This document shows positions 24,232-33,071 of a DNA stretch of 39,037 nt, piece by piece. The notes under the pieces are model-generated. The model was not told where the DNA came from. It ran no database searches and worked only from the letters and a program-made list of their open reading frames with translations. Location of the stretch: contig JAFSUW010000027.1 of assembly GCA_017450465.1 (NCBI GenBank), forward strand, positions 1-39,037, in the 5' to 3' direction. Source of the stretch: Clostridia bacterium (GTDB taxonomy: Bacteria > Bacillota > Clostridia > TANB77 > RGIG9151). How positions within the stretch are numbered: position 1 is the first letter of the stretch; each line of letters begins with the position of its first letter. A program made the position numbers and the translations under genes.

Positions 24232-26301
24232 ATGATACAAGAGATAAGAAATCAAATCAAATTTTCAAAAAACAGTCTATCATTTTTGGTGTCTGGAATT
24301 TGCTGTTCCTTGTTACTTTGGCATTTTCCAGGTATGTCTGTGATTTTTTGTGTTGGTGCATTATTAGTTACAATTGCTCTTTCATTATTTGTTGATAATA
24401 TTTCTTGTGTATATAAAGATAAACAACTTTCTATGAGAATCCTTTATATAATATGTGCGATAGTAATATCACATTGTTTATCTAAACAGTTTATTAAGGA
24501 TTGGCTTTTATTTGACAAACCAGAAGAAATTATTGTTACAACCAATTTGTTAGATTTAGTATTAAGATACATTTTAGCGGGTGTAGTAATATTATCAGCA
24601 GTGTATTTTCTTACTCTAGTAATAAGTCTTTTGTTTAATGAATTAGAAAAGGTTTTAACCGATACTATTAAAGTTACAGAACAAAAATCTGTAATAACAA
24701 ATATTAAGGGTAATATTTTCTTTATTATTTCTGCATTTTGCTTTATGTTAATGCATATACAACGCTACAACATTGTGATATTTTTGTTATTATACATATT
24801 AATAGTTATTATATCTTCCCAGATAACAGGGATTTCACAAAAAATTAAAGTGGCTCCTTTAGGGATAAAAATTTATTCGTTTATTTCTTCTATTGGTATC
24901 TGCTATCATGCACGACTTTTGTTTTGCTCTGTACCTAAAATTTATAATATTAGTGAGATTCAAACTAGAGTTATTAAATATTTTTCTGCCCCAGTTGCGG
25001 TGCTTTCAGTTTTTGCTATTTTTGTTCTTGTAACGTTATTACTTAATTATGTATTTGAAAAGGTCAAAGGCATTTTTAGGCCACTTACTAAAATTGAAAT
25101 AATTTTATATGTGCTGTTAATAGTAGCGTTATTTGCATTTACATGCTATGCTTTTTTTGGGAGTTTCGCTTTTTGGGATCGAGTTTCTAGGTGCGATTTA
25201 ATATACACAGGCGATTCACCATATCTTGGAGAAACTAATGTTTATTTAGAATTATATCATGGTCACAACGACTTAAGACAGCCACTTTTTGCTGTGTTTG
25301 CAGCACCATTTGTTGGCTTTGGATATACTTTAGCACTTCCTTTCGCTTATTTTAGCTTTGTATATGTAGCATTATTCATGAACGCCATTCAGATAATATT
25401 GTTGGTAGTAGCGGGGTTAATGTTAGCAAAAATCATGAAATTAAATGTGGTTAATAGAATCTCCTTTATATTTATTTTATTTACTACTTATACGACATTA
25501 TTATTTACAATAATGATGGAACAATATATTATTAGCTATTTTTGGGTAATCTTTATGATATATTCGTATGTTGAGTATAAAAAAGCAGGAGTAGTTGAGT
25601 TATCTGCTGCAGGAGGTACAGTGCTAACAAGTTTAGTCTGGTTCCCTGTTTTGATTGACAATACTGTAACAAATAGTGCAGATAAATTAAAAGCATATAT
25701 TTCGGATATCGAGAAAAAAGTTGTAGGGTTTCTCATATTTTTTATAGGGTTTGGTAGATTGGATGTATTGTTAAACGCATTTAGTTCGTTTGGATATTTA
25801 TCTAGCTTTGCTGGTGGAGGGAATATTATAGAACGCATAAATCAATATATATCATTTGTATCATCGTGTTTTATTGCACCAGCATCTGTTGTAGACACGA
25901 CAACTTTTACGGATATTTCATGGCAACTAAATAGAATAAATATGACGCAAACTAATTTGTTAGGCGTTATACTAATTTTACTATGCTTTGTAAGTTTTAT
26001 ATTAAACAGGGAAAACGTGCTAACAAAGATATCTGCATTTTGGGTATGCTTTTCCATATTGTTATTATGCATCGTTGGGTGGGGCTCACCTGAAAACGGA
26101 ATGATTCTTTATTCGTTGTATTTTAGTTGGGCATTTTATGTACTATTATTTCAGTTACTATTGTGGTGTTCAGAAAAGCTTAAATTTAAGAGCGTTACAC
26201 CAATTGTAAGTAGTGTTGTAATAGCCATATTAGCAGTATATAATTATCAAGGGATAAGGGATTTACTGTTATTTGCATTTAAGTATTATCCTTTTAATTA
26301 G
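24232..26301 (+). CDS. Large polytopic membrane protein, possible GT-C-type glycosyltransferase
   Basis: The product is 689 residues with some 15 or more hydrophobic segments. After about ten helices a hydrophilic loop near residues 320-350 holds the motif-like WDRVSRCDLIYTGDSPYLGETNVYL and HGHNDLRQPLFAVF. That placement resembles acidic first loops of GT-C lipid-sugar transferases. The assignment is inference only; I do not recognise a named family. The ATG has GGAGG at 24222-24226 and its own promoter. A UbiA-family polyprenyl-phosphate transferase gene follows after 9 nt, consistent with a shared role in polyprenyl-linked sugar assembly at the cell envelope. Confidence 0.7.
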   Translation: MIQEIRNQIKFSKNSLSFLVSGICCSLLLWHFPGMSVIFCVGALLVTIALSLFVDNISCVYKDKQLSMRILYIICAIVISHCLSKQFIKDWLLFDKPEEIIVTTNLLDLVLRYILAGVVILSAVYFLTLVISLLFNELEKVLTDTIKVTEQKSVITNIKGNIFFIISAFCFMLMHIQRYNIVIFLLLYILIVIISSQITGISQKIKVAPLGIKIYSFISSIGICYHARLLFCSVPKIYNISEIQTRVIKYFSAPVAVLSVFAIFVLVTLLLNYVFEKVKGIFRPLTKIEIILYVLLIVALFAFTCYAFFGSFAFWDRVSRCDLIYTGDSPYLGETNVYLELYHGHNDLRQPLFAVFAAPFVGFGYTLALPFAYFSFVYVALFMNAIQIILLVVAGLMLAKIMKLNVVNRISFIFILFTTYTTLLFTIMMEQYIISYFWVIFMIYSYVEYKKAGVVELSAAGGTVLTSLVWFPVLIDNTVTNSADKLKAYISDIEKKVVGFLIFFIGFGRLDVLLNAFSSFGYLSSFAGGGNIIERINQYISFVSSCFIAPASVVDTTTFTDISWQLNRINMTQTNLLGVILILLCFVSFILNRENVLTKISAFWVCFSILLLCIVGWGSPENGMILYSLYFSWAFYVLLFQLLLWCSEKLKFKSVTPIVSSVVIAILAVYNYQGIRDLLLFAFKYYPFN

Positions 26302-26310
26302 GAGGTTTTT

Positions 26311-27183
26311 ATGGGAATCAAATATTACTTAAAAGAGATGCGTGTGCATCACTACATAAAAAATTTATTGGTTTTTGTACCATTAGCATGCAGTGGGCAA
26401 TTTTTTAACTACGACAAGCTTTTTAATGCATTGTTTACCTTTTTATCATTTTGTTTTTTATCTTCAGCCATTTACTTTATAAATGACATCAAAGATATTG
26501 AAAAAGACCGCAATCATCCAACAAAATGCAATAGACCATTAGCAGCGGGGAAAATAACCATTAAATCTGCCATCATATTTACGGTGTTTTTGGTTATAAT
26601 GGCGATTGTATTTAGTGCAGTGCGCTTTAATGCATATGCCTCATTACTTTTGCTATGCTATTTCGTTATTAATATTGGGTACAGCTTTGGCTTAAAAGAC
26701 ATACCACTTGTAGACATAGCAATTCTTGTTGCTGGCTTCCTAATTCGTGCGGTATGCGGAGCGTATGTTACGGACATAAGGATTTCAAATTGGCTATACT
26801 TTGTAATTATATCTAGTGCATTTTATCTTTGCTTAGGTAAAAGAAGAAATGAATTAATGCAGGAAAGTGATAATGATACGAGGAAAGTTATAAAAAAATA
26901 TCCGCTCGTATTTCTTGATAACAATATGTACATGTATATGGCATTAATATTTGTTTTCTACGCACTATGGACTGTAGACGAAAAAACATTGGCAGCATAC
27001 AATTGTAGTGGGCTTATATGGACAGTTCCTTTAGTAATGCTGATTTTTATGAAGTATAGCTTAACAATAGAGGGAAATTCGGATGGAGATCCTGTTGAAG
27101 TATTGCTCCATGATAAAATTTTAGCTTTAATGTGCATTGTATATTTAATTATAATGTTTGCTTTACTTTATGTTTTAGGATGA
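26311..27183 (+). CDS. UbiA-family transferase, decaprenyl-phosphate phosphoribosyltransferase-like
   Basis: The 290-residue integral membrane protein has eight to nine helices. The first aspartate-rich motif is NDIKDIEKDRNHPTKCNRPLAAG (N58, D59, D62, D66). This matches the DPPR-synthase subgroup, which moves phosphoribose to polyprenyl phosphate, better than quinone or heme transferases. The N-terminal RVHHYIKNLLVF also fits that subgroup. The second motif region, YSFGLKDIPLVDI, is near residue 127. DprE-like epimerase genes are not visible nearby. It is cotranscribed with the preceding polytopic protein (SD TAGGAGG). Confidence 0.85.
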   Translation: MGIKYYLKEMRVHHYIKNLLVFVPLACSGQFFNYDKLFNALFTFLSFCFLSSAIYFINDIKDIEKDRNHPTKCNRPLAAGKITIKSAIIFTVFLVIMAIVFSAVRFNAYASLLLLCYFVINIGYSFGLKDIPLVDIAILVAGFLIRAVCGAYVTDIRISNWLYFVIISSAFYLCLGKRRNELMQESDNDTRKVIKKYPLVFLDNNMYMYMALIFVFYALWTVDEKTLAAYNCSGLIWTVPLVMLIFMKYSLTIEGNSDGDPVEVLLHDKILALMCIVYLIIMFALLYVLG

Positions 27184-27192
27184 AAAAATATA

Positions 27193-27221
27193 TTGACAAA
27201 AGATTTTGGTAGTGGTATTAT
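27193..27221 (+). promoter_or_regulatory. Promoter of the initiator tRNA gene
   Basis: TTGACA-17 nt-TATTAT, with a perfect -35, 11 nt before the tRNA 5' end. Confidence 0.8.
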
Positions 27222-27232
27222 ATATAGGTCAT

Positions 27233-27309
<77 letters not shown>

Positions 27310-27317
27310 CTAAAATC

Positions 27318-27350
27318 AATGCTTTCAGCCTCTTGCTGAGAGCATTTTTT
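27318..27350 (+). terminator. tRNA terminator supplied by the island
   Basis: A 12-bp stem (27318-27329 with 27335-27346, one G-U pair) has the loop CTCTT, then a T run. It replaces the original terminator now beyond attR. Confidence 0.9.
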
Positions 27351-27469
27351 ATTAAAATCAGATAAATAAAGAACTAACGACCAAAAATCCATAAATAGCT
27401 TGATATATAAGCATTTTAGGTTTATTAAAGGAAATTAAAAAACATTAAAAAACATTAAAATCTACCACA

Positions 27470-27489
27470 TAGAGGGTAGATAGAGGGTA
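27470..27489 (+). repeat. Left paired repeats, putative integrase arm sites
   Basis: TAGAGGGTA occurs at 27470-27478 and 27481-27489, an 11-bp period. A matching pair lies at the other end of the island (34230-34249). Upstream, AAACATTAAA occurs twice in tandem (about 27440-27460). The stretch 27351-27518 holds no gene that I can see. Confidence 0.55.
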
Positions 27490-27518
27490 TAAATAATGTA
27501 ATTTAATATTGTGATATC

Positions 27519-27550
27519 AATAACTTCAGCAGATGCTGGAGTTATTTTTT
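27519..27550 (+). terminator. Terminator-like hairpin in the gene-free left end of the island
   Basis: A 12-bp stem (27519-27530 with 27535-27546, one G-U pair), loop AGAT, is followed by six T residues. No gene precedes it now. It may be left from a deleted gene such as an integrase. The rest of 27551-27624 is simple AT-rich sequence. Confidence 0.8.
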
Positions 27551-27624
27551 GTGCAAAAAATAAAATAGTAAAGTTATATAAAATAATATAATAATATATA
27601 TATTTATAAAAATTATATAAAGTA

Positions 27625-27653
27625 TTGTATAAAAATACATTATATGATATAAA
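27625..27653 (+). promoter_or_regulatory. Promoter of the HTH-mod-res operon
   Basis: TTGTAT-17 nt-TATAAA, 33 nt before the first ATG of the operon, in very AT-rich DNA. Confidence 0.5.
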
Positions 27654-27686
27654 TTAAGTATAAATAAAAAATTATAGAGGTGAAAA

Positions 27687-27911
27687 ATGGAGAAAAAGGA
27701 GAAATTACAATCTATTAAAGATGAAGTAAAAGGTTATATAACTTTGAGCGGATGGCAAATGGGAGAAGTCGCTGATAGATTGAGCGAAAGAAAAAGTAAA
27801 GTTGCATTGCAGAACTTATCAAACAAACTTACTAAAGGAACAATAAAATATTCAGAAGTTAAAAAAATAGCAGATATAACAGGTTATAAAATTGTATGGG
27901 AAAAAAAATAA
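27687..27911 (+). CDS. Small HTH-like protein upstream of Type III mod
   Basis: The product is 74 basic residues. The sequence has an Xre-like helical pattern, with TLSGWQMGEVADRLSER as a possible first helix pair, ALQNLSNKLTKGTIKYSEVKKIADITGY as a possible recognition half, and a KIVWEKK end. I recall similar short proteins beside restriction-modification genes, but I cannot name the family surely. It may act as a controller protein delaying mod/res expression; this is inference. The SD AGAGGTG precedes ATG 27687. mod follows after 35 nt. Confidence 0.7.
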   Translation: MEKKEKLQSIKDEVKGYITLSGWQMGEVADRLSERKSKVALQNLSNKLTKGTIKYSEVKKIADITGYKIVWEKK

Positions 27912-27946
27912 AAGTGAGATAATTTTTTTACTATTAAGGAGGAAAT

Positions 27947-29866
27947 ATGGAAAATATATCAAAAACAAAAAGAAATAAAATGATCGCATTTCTTAATGAA
28001 TTAAAAAAGACACATTCTGACGATACTTCTATAATAGCTTTAAATGAAATAGAAAATGCTTTAACTGAGAAAAAATTTGGATTAGTATTTGAAGAGCATA
28101 CAGAAGAAGTCGATGAAAGATTATTAAATGAAATTCCAGTTTTTTGTGCAGATGAAGAGAGAAAAATATGTAAAGATAAAAATTTGCCATATAATTTTAT
28201 TATTGAGGGAGATAATTTACAAGCTCTATATCTTTTAGAAAAAACTCACAGAGGAAGAATAGACTGTATCTACATAGATCCTCCATATAATTCTGGTGCA
28301 AGAGATTGGAAATATAATAATGATTATGTTGATAGTAATGATGTATATAGACATAGTAAATGGTTGTCTATGATGAAAACTAGACTATTATTAGCAAAAA
28401 AAGTATTAAATCCAAAAGATTCAGTATTAATTTGTACTATTGACGAAAAAGAATATCATCATTTAGGCTGTTTGTTAGAAGAAATATTTCCTGATTCAAA
28501 AATGCAAATGATAAGTAGTGTAATAAATGTAAAAGGTGTTGCTAGAGAACAAGAATTTTCTAGAGTGAATGAATATATTTATATAGTACAAATAGGGAAG
28601 TGTGCTGTAAAGAAATTACCTTTGTCAGATGAGTGGCTGGGAAACGTTAAAAAATCTGGAAGAAACAAGTTAAGATTAGGTTCAATGTTACGTTCAGGAA
28701 GTAATAGTGAAAGAAAACATTCACCAGGTTGTTTTTATCCTATATATTTTACTAAAAAAGGAGAATTTATAAAAACAGGTGAAGCAATTGGACTTAATGT
28801 TGCTAGAGAAAGCGTTAAAGTACCAGAAGATCAAATTGCTATTTGGCCAATTCACAAAGATGGTTCTGAAGGTGTATGGCAATATTCAAAAAGCAGCTTT
28901 GATAAGTTATATGAAGAAGGTTTTGTATACTTTGGACAATTAAAAGATAATAAGATAGGAATATCTTATGCTCCGAGAGGTGTAAGAAAAAAAATAGAAG
29001 AAGGCCTATTTACAATAAGTGGTTATAAAGATGATGGAACTGCTATAATTGATGATAGTAATTATGAATCATCATTTATTCCAGGTAATCAATGGGCTAT
29101 TGCTTCCCATAATTCTACAGAATATGGTTCGAAATTATTGAAAGAAATACTTGGAGAAAAAAGATTTACATATCCAAAATCATTATATGCAGTACGAGAT
29201 GTAATTAAATTTTTTGTTAATGATAAACCAAATGCTATTGTATTAGATTTTTTTGCGGGTTCAGGAACAACATTACATGCTCTAAATTTACTTAATTGTA
29301 GTGATAATAATAATAGAACATGCATAATGGTTACAAATAACGAGGTATCTGAAGCTGAAGCTAAAAATTTGCGTGACAAAGGATATAAACCTGGGGACAA
29401 GGAATGGGAAGAATTAGGTATTGCAAAATATGTTACTTGGCCTAGAACGTTTTGCAGTATAAATGGTGTTAATATTAATAATCAAAGATTAAAAGGAAAT
29501 TATTTAGATTCTGATGTTAAAATGTCAGAAGGATTTAATTGTAACGTTAAATATTTTAAATGCGATTGGACTCCACGTAAACCGGTAGATTATTTACTAA
29601 GCAATGTATTATGTCTTCATATAAAGGAAATGATAGAACTTGAAAATTCTATTGAAGTTGATTATGATAAAAACGTAATTATATTTAATAGAGACGATTT
29701 TAAAAGATATATTTTAAATGAGAAGAATTATAAGAATATTGAAAAATTATGGATAAATCAAAATGTCATTTTTAATTCTGAAGAATTGAAAATATTAAAT
29801 GAAAAAGGATTTAAGTATATTCCAAGGGAATATTTTGGTCAAGAATTAAAGGAGGCTGCAGAATAA
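27947..29866 (+). CDS. mod: Type III restriction-modification DNA methyltransferase (Mod)
   Basis: The 639-residue N6-adenine methyltransferase is of the beta class. The catalytic DPPY motif (111-114, in YIDPPYNSG) precedes the S-adenosylmethionine-binding motif DFFAGSGTT (434-442), with the target-recognition region of about 300 residues between them. Mod both methylates the site and guides the Res subunit. The N-terminal 70 residues are Mod-specific helices. The SD AAGGAGGA precedes the ATG. The stop overlaps the res start by one base (TAATG). I saw no simple repeat tract that would make it phase variable. Confidence 0.93.
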   Translation: MENISKTKRNKMIAFLNELKKTHSDDTSIIALNEIENALTEKKFGLVFEEHTEEVDERLLNEIPVFCADEERKICKDKNLPYNFIIEGDNLQALYLLEKTHRGRIDCIYIDPPYNSGARDWKYNNDYVDSNDVYRHSKWLSMMKTRLLLAKKVLNPKDSVLICTIDEKEYHHLGCLLEEIFPDSKMQMISSVINVKGVAREQEFSRVNEYIYIVQIGKCAVKKLPLSDEWLGNVKKSGRNKLRLGSMLRSGSNSERKHSPGCFYPIYFTKKGEFIKTGEAIGLNVARESVKVPEDQIAIWPIHKDGSEGVWQYSKSSFDKLYEEGFVYFGQLKDNKIGISYAPRGVRKKIEEGLFTISGYKDDGTAIIDDSNYESSFIPGNQWAIASHNSTEYGSKLLKEILGEKRFTYPKSLYAVRDVIKFFVNDKPNAIVLDFFAGSGTTLHALNLLNCSDNNNRTCIMVTNNEVSEAEAKNLRDKGYKPGDKEWEELGIAKYVTWPRTFCSINGVNINNQRLKGNYLDSDVKMSEGFNCNVKYFKCDWTPRKPVDYLLSNVLCLHIKEMIELENSIEVDYDKNVIIFNRDDFKRYILNEKNYKNIEKLWINQNVIFNSEELKILNEKGFKYIPREYFGQELKEAAE

Positions 29867-32172
29867 TGTTTAAAGTTAATTTATATAAATTTCAAGAGAA
29901 ACATGAAGAAGAATTACTTAGAAAATGTGCAGATATTGAAGAATTAGTTTTGTATGCTCCTACAGGTTCAGGAAAAACTGTTTTAACTTGTAAATTCATT
30001 GATGATTATTTAGATGAAAATCCTACTACTGTGTTTCTTTGGTTATGCCCTGGAGCTGGAGGATTACAAAGGCAATCACAAGAAAGTTTCGTTGATGTTA
30101 CTAGCGGAATAACATATGGAGATGTATATGATTTTATAAATGAACCAGCACCTGAAGGAAGTGTGTATTTTATAAATTGGGATAAAATTAATCGTGCTTC
30201 AAATATTGCATTACAAGAAGGTGAATACAAAGATTTGATGTCTAAAGTTCACTCTTGTCATAATAATAACATTGATATTTTTATGATTATTGATGAAGAA
30301 CATAAGTATAGAGATACTGCTAATGAGTATATTGCTAATATAAATCCAGTTCATGTATTAAGAATATCCGCAACACCGGTTAGCAAAGGAAATCACACAG
30401 AGATAATAGGAGATGACGAAGTTATTTCAAGTGGATTAATAGCGTCAGGAATTTCTATTAATAATGGAGTATCTAAAGCTATTGAAGAAAATAATAATTT
30501 AGATGATGATTTATTATTATTGAATTTAGCTGATATGAAGAGAAAAGAAATACAAGCGGAATATGATAAACTTGGTTTAAATATTAGACCGTTAGTATTA
30601 ATTCAATTTCCAAATGGTTCTGAAGAATGGATTATGAGAATTAAACAAGAATTGGGAAATATGGGATATGGTCCAAATTCAGGATTAGTAACTTCATGGT
30701 TTAGTGGAGACCACCCAGAAAATCCAGAAGAAATTAAAAAATTAGATGGACAATATGCATTTTTACTATTTAAACAAGCTATAGCTACTGGATGGGATTG
30801 CCCTAGAGCAAAAATTTTAGTAAAACTTCGTGAAGGTGGAAATGAAAGATTTAATATCCAAACAGTTGGTAGAATTAGAAGAATGCCTGAAAGGAAACAC
30901 TATGGTAATGATTTGCTAGATAATTGCTATGTATATACATTAGATAATGAATTTAAAGAAGGATTAACAAATAGTCTTAGTGATTCATTTTATACATATC
31001 AATATAAAAGAAAAATGAATGCACCATCTTTTACATTAGAAAAAGAATGCTTAGATGGAAATGACAGATATGCAGTAAATCCTCGAGCAGTTGTTGGTGT
31101 TGTTAGAAAGACAATGTTAGAAGAATGTGATTTAAATAATAATGGCGAATTAGATAAACATGAGTTAGAAACTACTAAAGGATATGTATTCAGTACCAAA
31201 TTAAAAACTGAGGCTATTGAAGGTGTTGCTAGAACAACACATGATATCTTAAAATTAAATACTATATTTGCAGGAGAACATGAATTAAATAACCATGATG
31301 ATGGCTTTATAATAAGGGATGCAAAAAGAAGAATAGCTAGAGCTATTGGTATTGATGAAAGTATTTCAAATAATGCTCTAAGATTATTATTTGGACCTGA
31401 AGATATGCAAATGTCTCTTATGTCTCAAGAAGAAAAAGATTTTGAACATGAAAATAAAATTTTTAGAGGAATGAAACTTAGAGAATACAATGCATTTTTG
31501 GTAAATAATAGAGATAGATTAATAGAAGTATTTAGTAAAATAAGCCAAGAACAAATAACTGATATTAAGGAAACTGAAATAATAAAGAAAGAATGGTTTA
31601 TTCCAAATAATCAATATTATAAACAACATAAAAAAATGGAAAGTACAAAAACAATGAATAAAAATGTCTTTTCTGATTATGGGAATAATATTTTAATAGC
31701 ACCAAATAGGACATACACAGAATTAAAATTTGAAGATTGGTGTGAAAATTATAATACAGTTAAATGGGTATATAAAAACGGAGATAAAGGGGATGATTTC
31801 TTCAGTATTATTTATAGAAAGGCATTTAGAAGAAATAATTTTTATCCCGATTATATAATCCAACTTAACAATAATGATGTATGGATTATTGAAGCAAAAG
31901 GTGGTTTAACTGCTGATGGAGAATCTAACAATATTGATGCTTATGCAAAGAATAAGTTCGAAGCATTAAAACAATATGGAGAAAGACATCCTGAAGTAAA
32001 ATGGGGATTTGTTAGAGCTGTCGGCAATCAACTATATATGTCTAATACTGAATGGGATGAAGATGTAACTAATAGTAATATATGGAAACCAATAGAAGTT
32101 TTTATTAGTGAGCAAAAAAATAAAAATAATTTGATGGTAGCGGAAAATAGTGAAGAATATAAATATGAATAA
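29866..32172 (+). CDS. res: Type III restriction enzyme helicase-nuclease (Res)
   Basis: The 768-residue SF2 helicase-nuclease has a Walker A APTGSGKT at 31-38, a DEEH Walker B box at 143-146, RISATP near 165, and the C-terminal helicase motif with QTVGRIRRMP near 335. A PD-(D/E)xK nuclease is at the C-terminus (PD at 661-662, EAKGG with E676 and K678). It translocates or slides from unmethylated sites and cuts DNA when two sites meet. It is shorter than the roughly 900-970 residues I remember for EcoP1/EcoP15 Res, but all catalytic motifs are intact. The gene has an SD inside mod and ends in a terminator. Confidence 0.93.
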   Translation: MFKVNLYKFQEKHEEELLRKCADIEELVLYAPTGSGKTVLTCKFIDDYLDENPTTVFLWLCPGAGGLQRQSQESFVDVTSGITYGDVYDFINEPAPEGSVYFINWDKINRASNIALQEGEYKDLMSKVHSCHNNNIDIFMIIDEEHKYRDTANEYIANINPVHVLRISATPVSKGNHTEIIGDDEVISSGLIASGISINNGVSKAIEENNNLDDDLLLLNLADMKRKEIQAEYDKLGLNIRPLVLIQFPNGSEEWIMRIKQELGNMGYGPNSGLVTSWFSGDHPENPEEIKKLDGQYAFLLFKQAIATGWDCPRAKILVKLREGGNERFNIQTVGRIRRMPERKHYGNDLLDNCYVYTLDNEFKEGLTNSLSDSFYTYQYKRKMNAPSFTLEKECLDGNDRYAVNPRAVVGVVRKTMLEECDLNNNGELDKHELETTKGYVFSTKLKTEAIEGVARTTHDILKLNTIFAGEHELNNHDDGFIIRDAKRRIARAIGIDESISNNALRLLFGPEDMQMSLMSQEEKDFEHENKIFRGMKLREYNAFLVNNRDRLIEVFSKISQEQITDIKETEIIKKEWFIPNNQYYKQHKKMESTKTMNKNVFSDYGNNILIAPNRTYTELKFEDWCENYNTVKWVYKNGDKGDDFFSIIYRKAFRRNNFYPDYIIQLNNNDVWIIEAKGGLTADGESNNIDAYAKNKFEALKQYGERHPEVKWGFVRAVGNQLYMSNTEWDEDVTNSNIWKPIEVFISEQKNKNNLMVAENSEEYKYE

Positions 32173-32180
32173 TAAGAAAA

Positions 32181-32216
32181 ATGTGTGGTAACAATTACGG
32201 TTATCACATATTTTTT
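32181..32216 (+). terminator. Terminator after res
   Basis: A bulged hairpin, ATGTG(TG)GTAAC pairing with GTTATCACAT, is followed by a long T run (32210-32216). Confidence 0.8.
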
Positions 32217-32235
32217 AAGAATATATTTTATATTG

Positions 32236-32264
32236 TTGACAAAAATAAAAAAATAGTTTATTAT
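32236..32264 (+). promoter_or_regulatory. Strong promoter of the DUF4258 operon
   Basis: TTGACA-17 nt-TATTAT, near-consensus. The expected start point lies at about 32271, within the first of the two operator-like repeats. Confidence 0.8.
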
Positions 32265-32267
32265 TAC

Positions 32268-32303
32268 TTATAACAATTTATAATATTTTATAACAATTTA
32301 TAA
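32268..32303 (+). promoter_or_regulatory. Tandem operator-like repeats
   Basis: TTATAACAATTTATAA occurs at 32268-32283 and 32288-32303, identical and 20 bp apart (two helical turns). Each has palindromic TTATA/TATAA arms. They cover the transcription start and reach almost to the SD, so a bound dimer would block the promoter. The HTH antitoxin-like protein of the operon is the obvious candidate. Confidence 0.7.
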
Positions 32304-32319
32304 AAAGGAGGTTAATCAA

Positions 32320-32607
32320 GTGCCAGACATCATAAAAGAAGCTGAATATATCAGAAATATGGTTAGTAATGGAATGTATGATATTTCAACACATGCAACT
32401 CAAAGAATGAATGAACGCAATATGTTTTTTGACGAAATGGAAGATATAATATTAAATCACAAATTTAAATTGGCAAAAGATGATGGAAACAATGAGAGAT
32501 ATGAATTTTATACAAATACGAAGGATAAAATAATAGTAGCACTTGGATCAGGAATGATGATTCCAGTAATAGTAACTGTTATTAAGGGAGGGAGTAAAAA
32601 TGAATAA
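32320..32607 (+). CDS. DUF4258 protein, putative toxin
   Basis: The 95-residue protein has the DUF4258 pattern: H25 in STHATQRMNERN with R29 and R33, an acidic middle, and a C-terminal beta-rich KIIVALGSGMMIPVIVTVI. DUF4258 proteins often pair with YgiT-type zinc-finger antitoxins, like MqsR with MqsA, and are suspected RNases. The start is GTG at 32320, placed by GGAGG at 32307-32311. Its end overlaps the next gene by 8 nt, so the two are coupled. Function as a toxin is inferred from gene pairing. Confidence 0.85.
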   Translation: MPDIIKEAEYIRNMVSNGMYDISTHATQRMNERNMFFDEMEDIILNHKFKLAKDDGNNERYEFYTNTKDKIIVALGSGMMIPVIVTVIKGGSKNE

Positions 32608-33070
32608 AATCGATATGGATAAAATGGAAAGAACGTGTTTTGAATGTGGTTCTAAAATGAAAGAAGAAGTAAGAGAGTTAGAAATATCAAGAAATGGATA
32701 TACATTAAAACTAAATGGAATAAAAGCATATGTGTGTCCAAATTGTGGTCAAATTATTTATAATTCTAATGATATAAAAATGATGGAAAAATTATGTTTG
32801 GCAATGTCAGAGACTAAAACCAATGAAGCTGAAATAAATCTAAATGTATCAGAACTAGCAGAAGCTTTGAGAGTATCAAATCAAACTATATACAATATGA
32901 TTAAAGATGGAAGATTAAAACCTATTAAGATTGGTAAAGAATGGAGATTCATGAAAAAAGATATCCAGAGTTTACTTGGAGAAGAAGGGGAATTATTAGC
33001 TGCTAGAGGTTTAAAAAATACAGATAATTCAGATGAGGAAATTATGAATAAATATTTTGAGGGGAATTAA
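32600..33070 (+). CDS. YgiT zinc-finger plus excisionase-type HTH protein, putative antitoxin
   Basis: The 156-residue protein has an N-terminal YgiT-type zinc finger (C13, C16, C46, C49). The C-terminal half has a helix-turn-helix of the excisionase/HTH_17 kind: NVSELAEALRVSNQTIYNMI then KDGRLKPIKIGKEWRFMKKDIQ, the wing. MqsA antitoxins usually carry an Xre-type HTH instead, so this combination is atypical. It probably neutralises the DUF4258 protein and represses the operon through the tandem repeats at 32268-32303. Because the HTH is Xis-like, a part in island excision is also possible. It overlaps the toxin gene by 8 nt. Confidence 0.88.
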   Translation: MNKIDMDKMERTCFECGSKMKEEVRELEISRNGYTLKLNGIKAYVCPNCGQIIYNSNDIKMMEKLCLAMSETKTNEAEINLNVSELAEALRVSNQTIYNMIKDGRLKPIKIGKEWRFMKKDIQSLLGEEGELLAARGLKNTDNSDEEIMNKYFEGN

Positions 33071-33071
33071 T

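Noticed and set aside
27351..27686. Integrase remnant in the left island end
   Set aside because: No recognisable recombinase residues could be read in any frame; only a terminator, repeats and AT-rich sequence are visible.
27947..29866. Phase-variable mod
   Set aside because: No long simple repeat tract that could slip is seen within the coding sequence.
32268..32303. CRISPR-like array
   Set aside because: Only two 16-bp copies with a 4-bp gap and palindromic arms; this is operator structure, and no array exists in the window.
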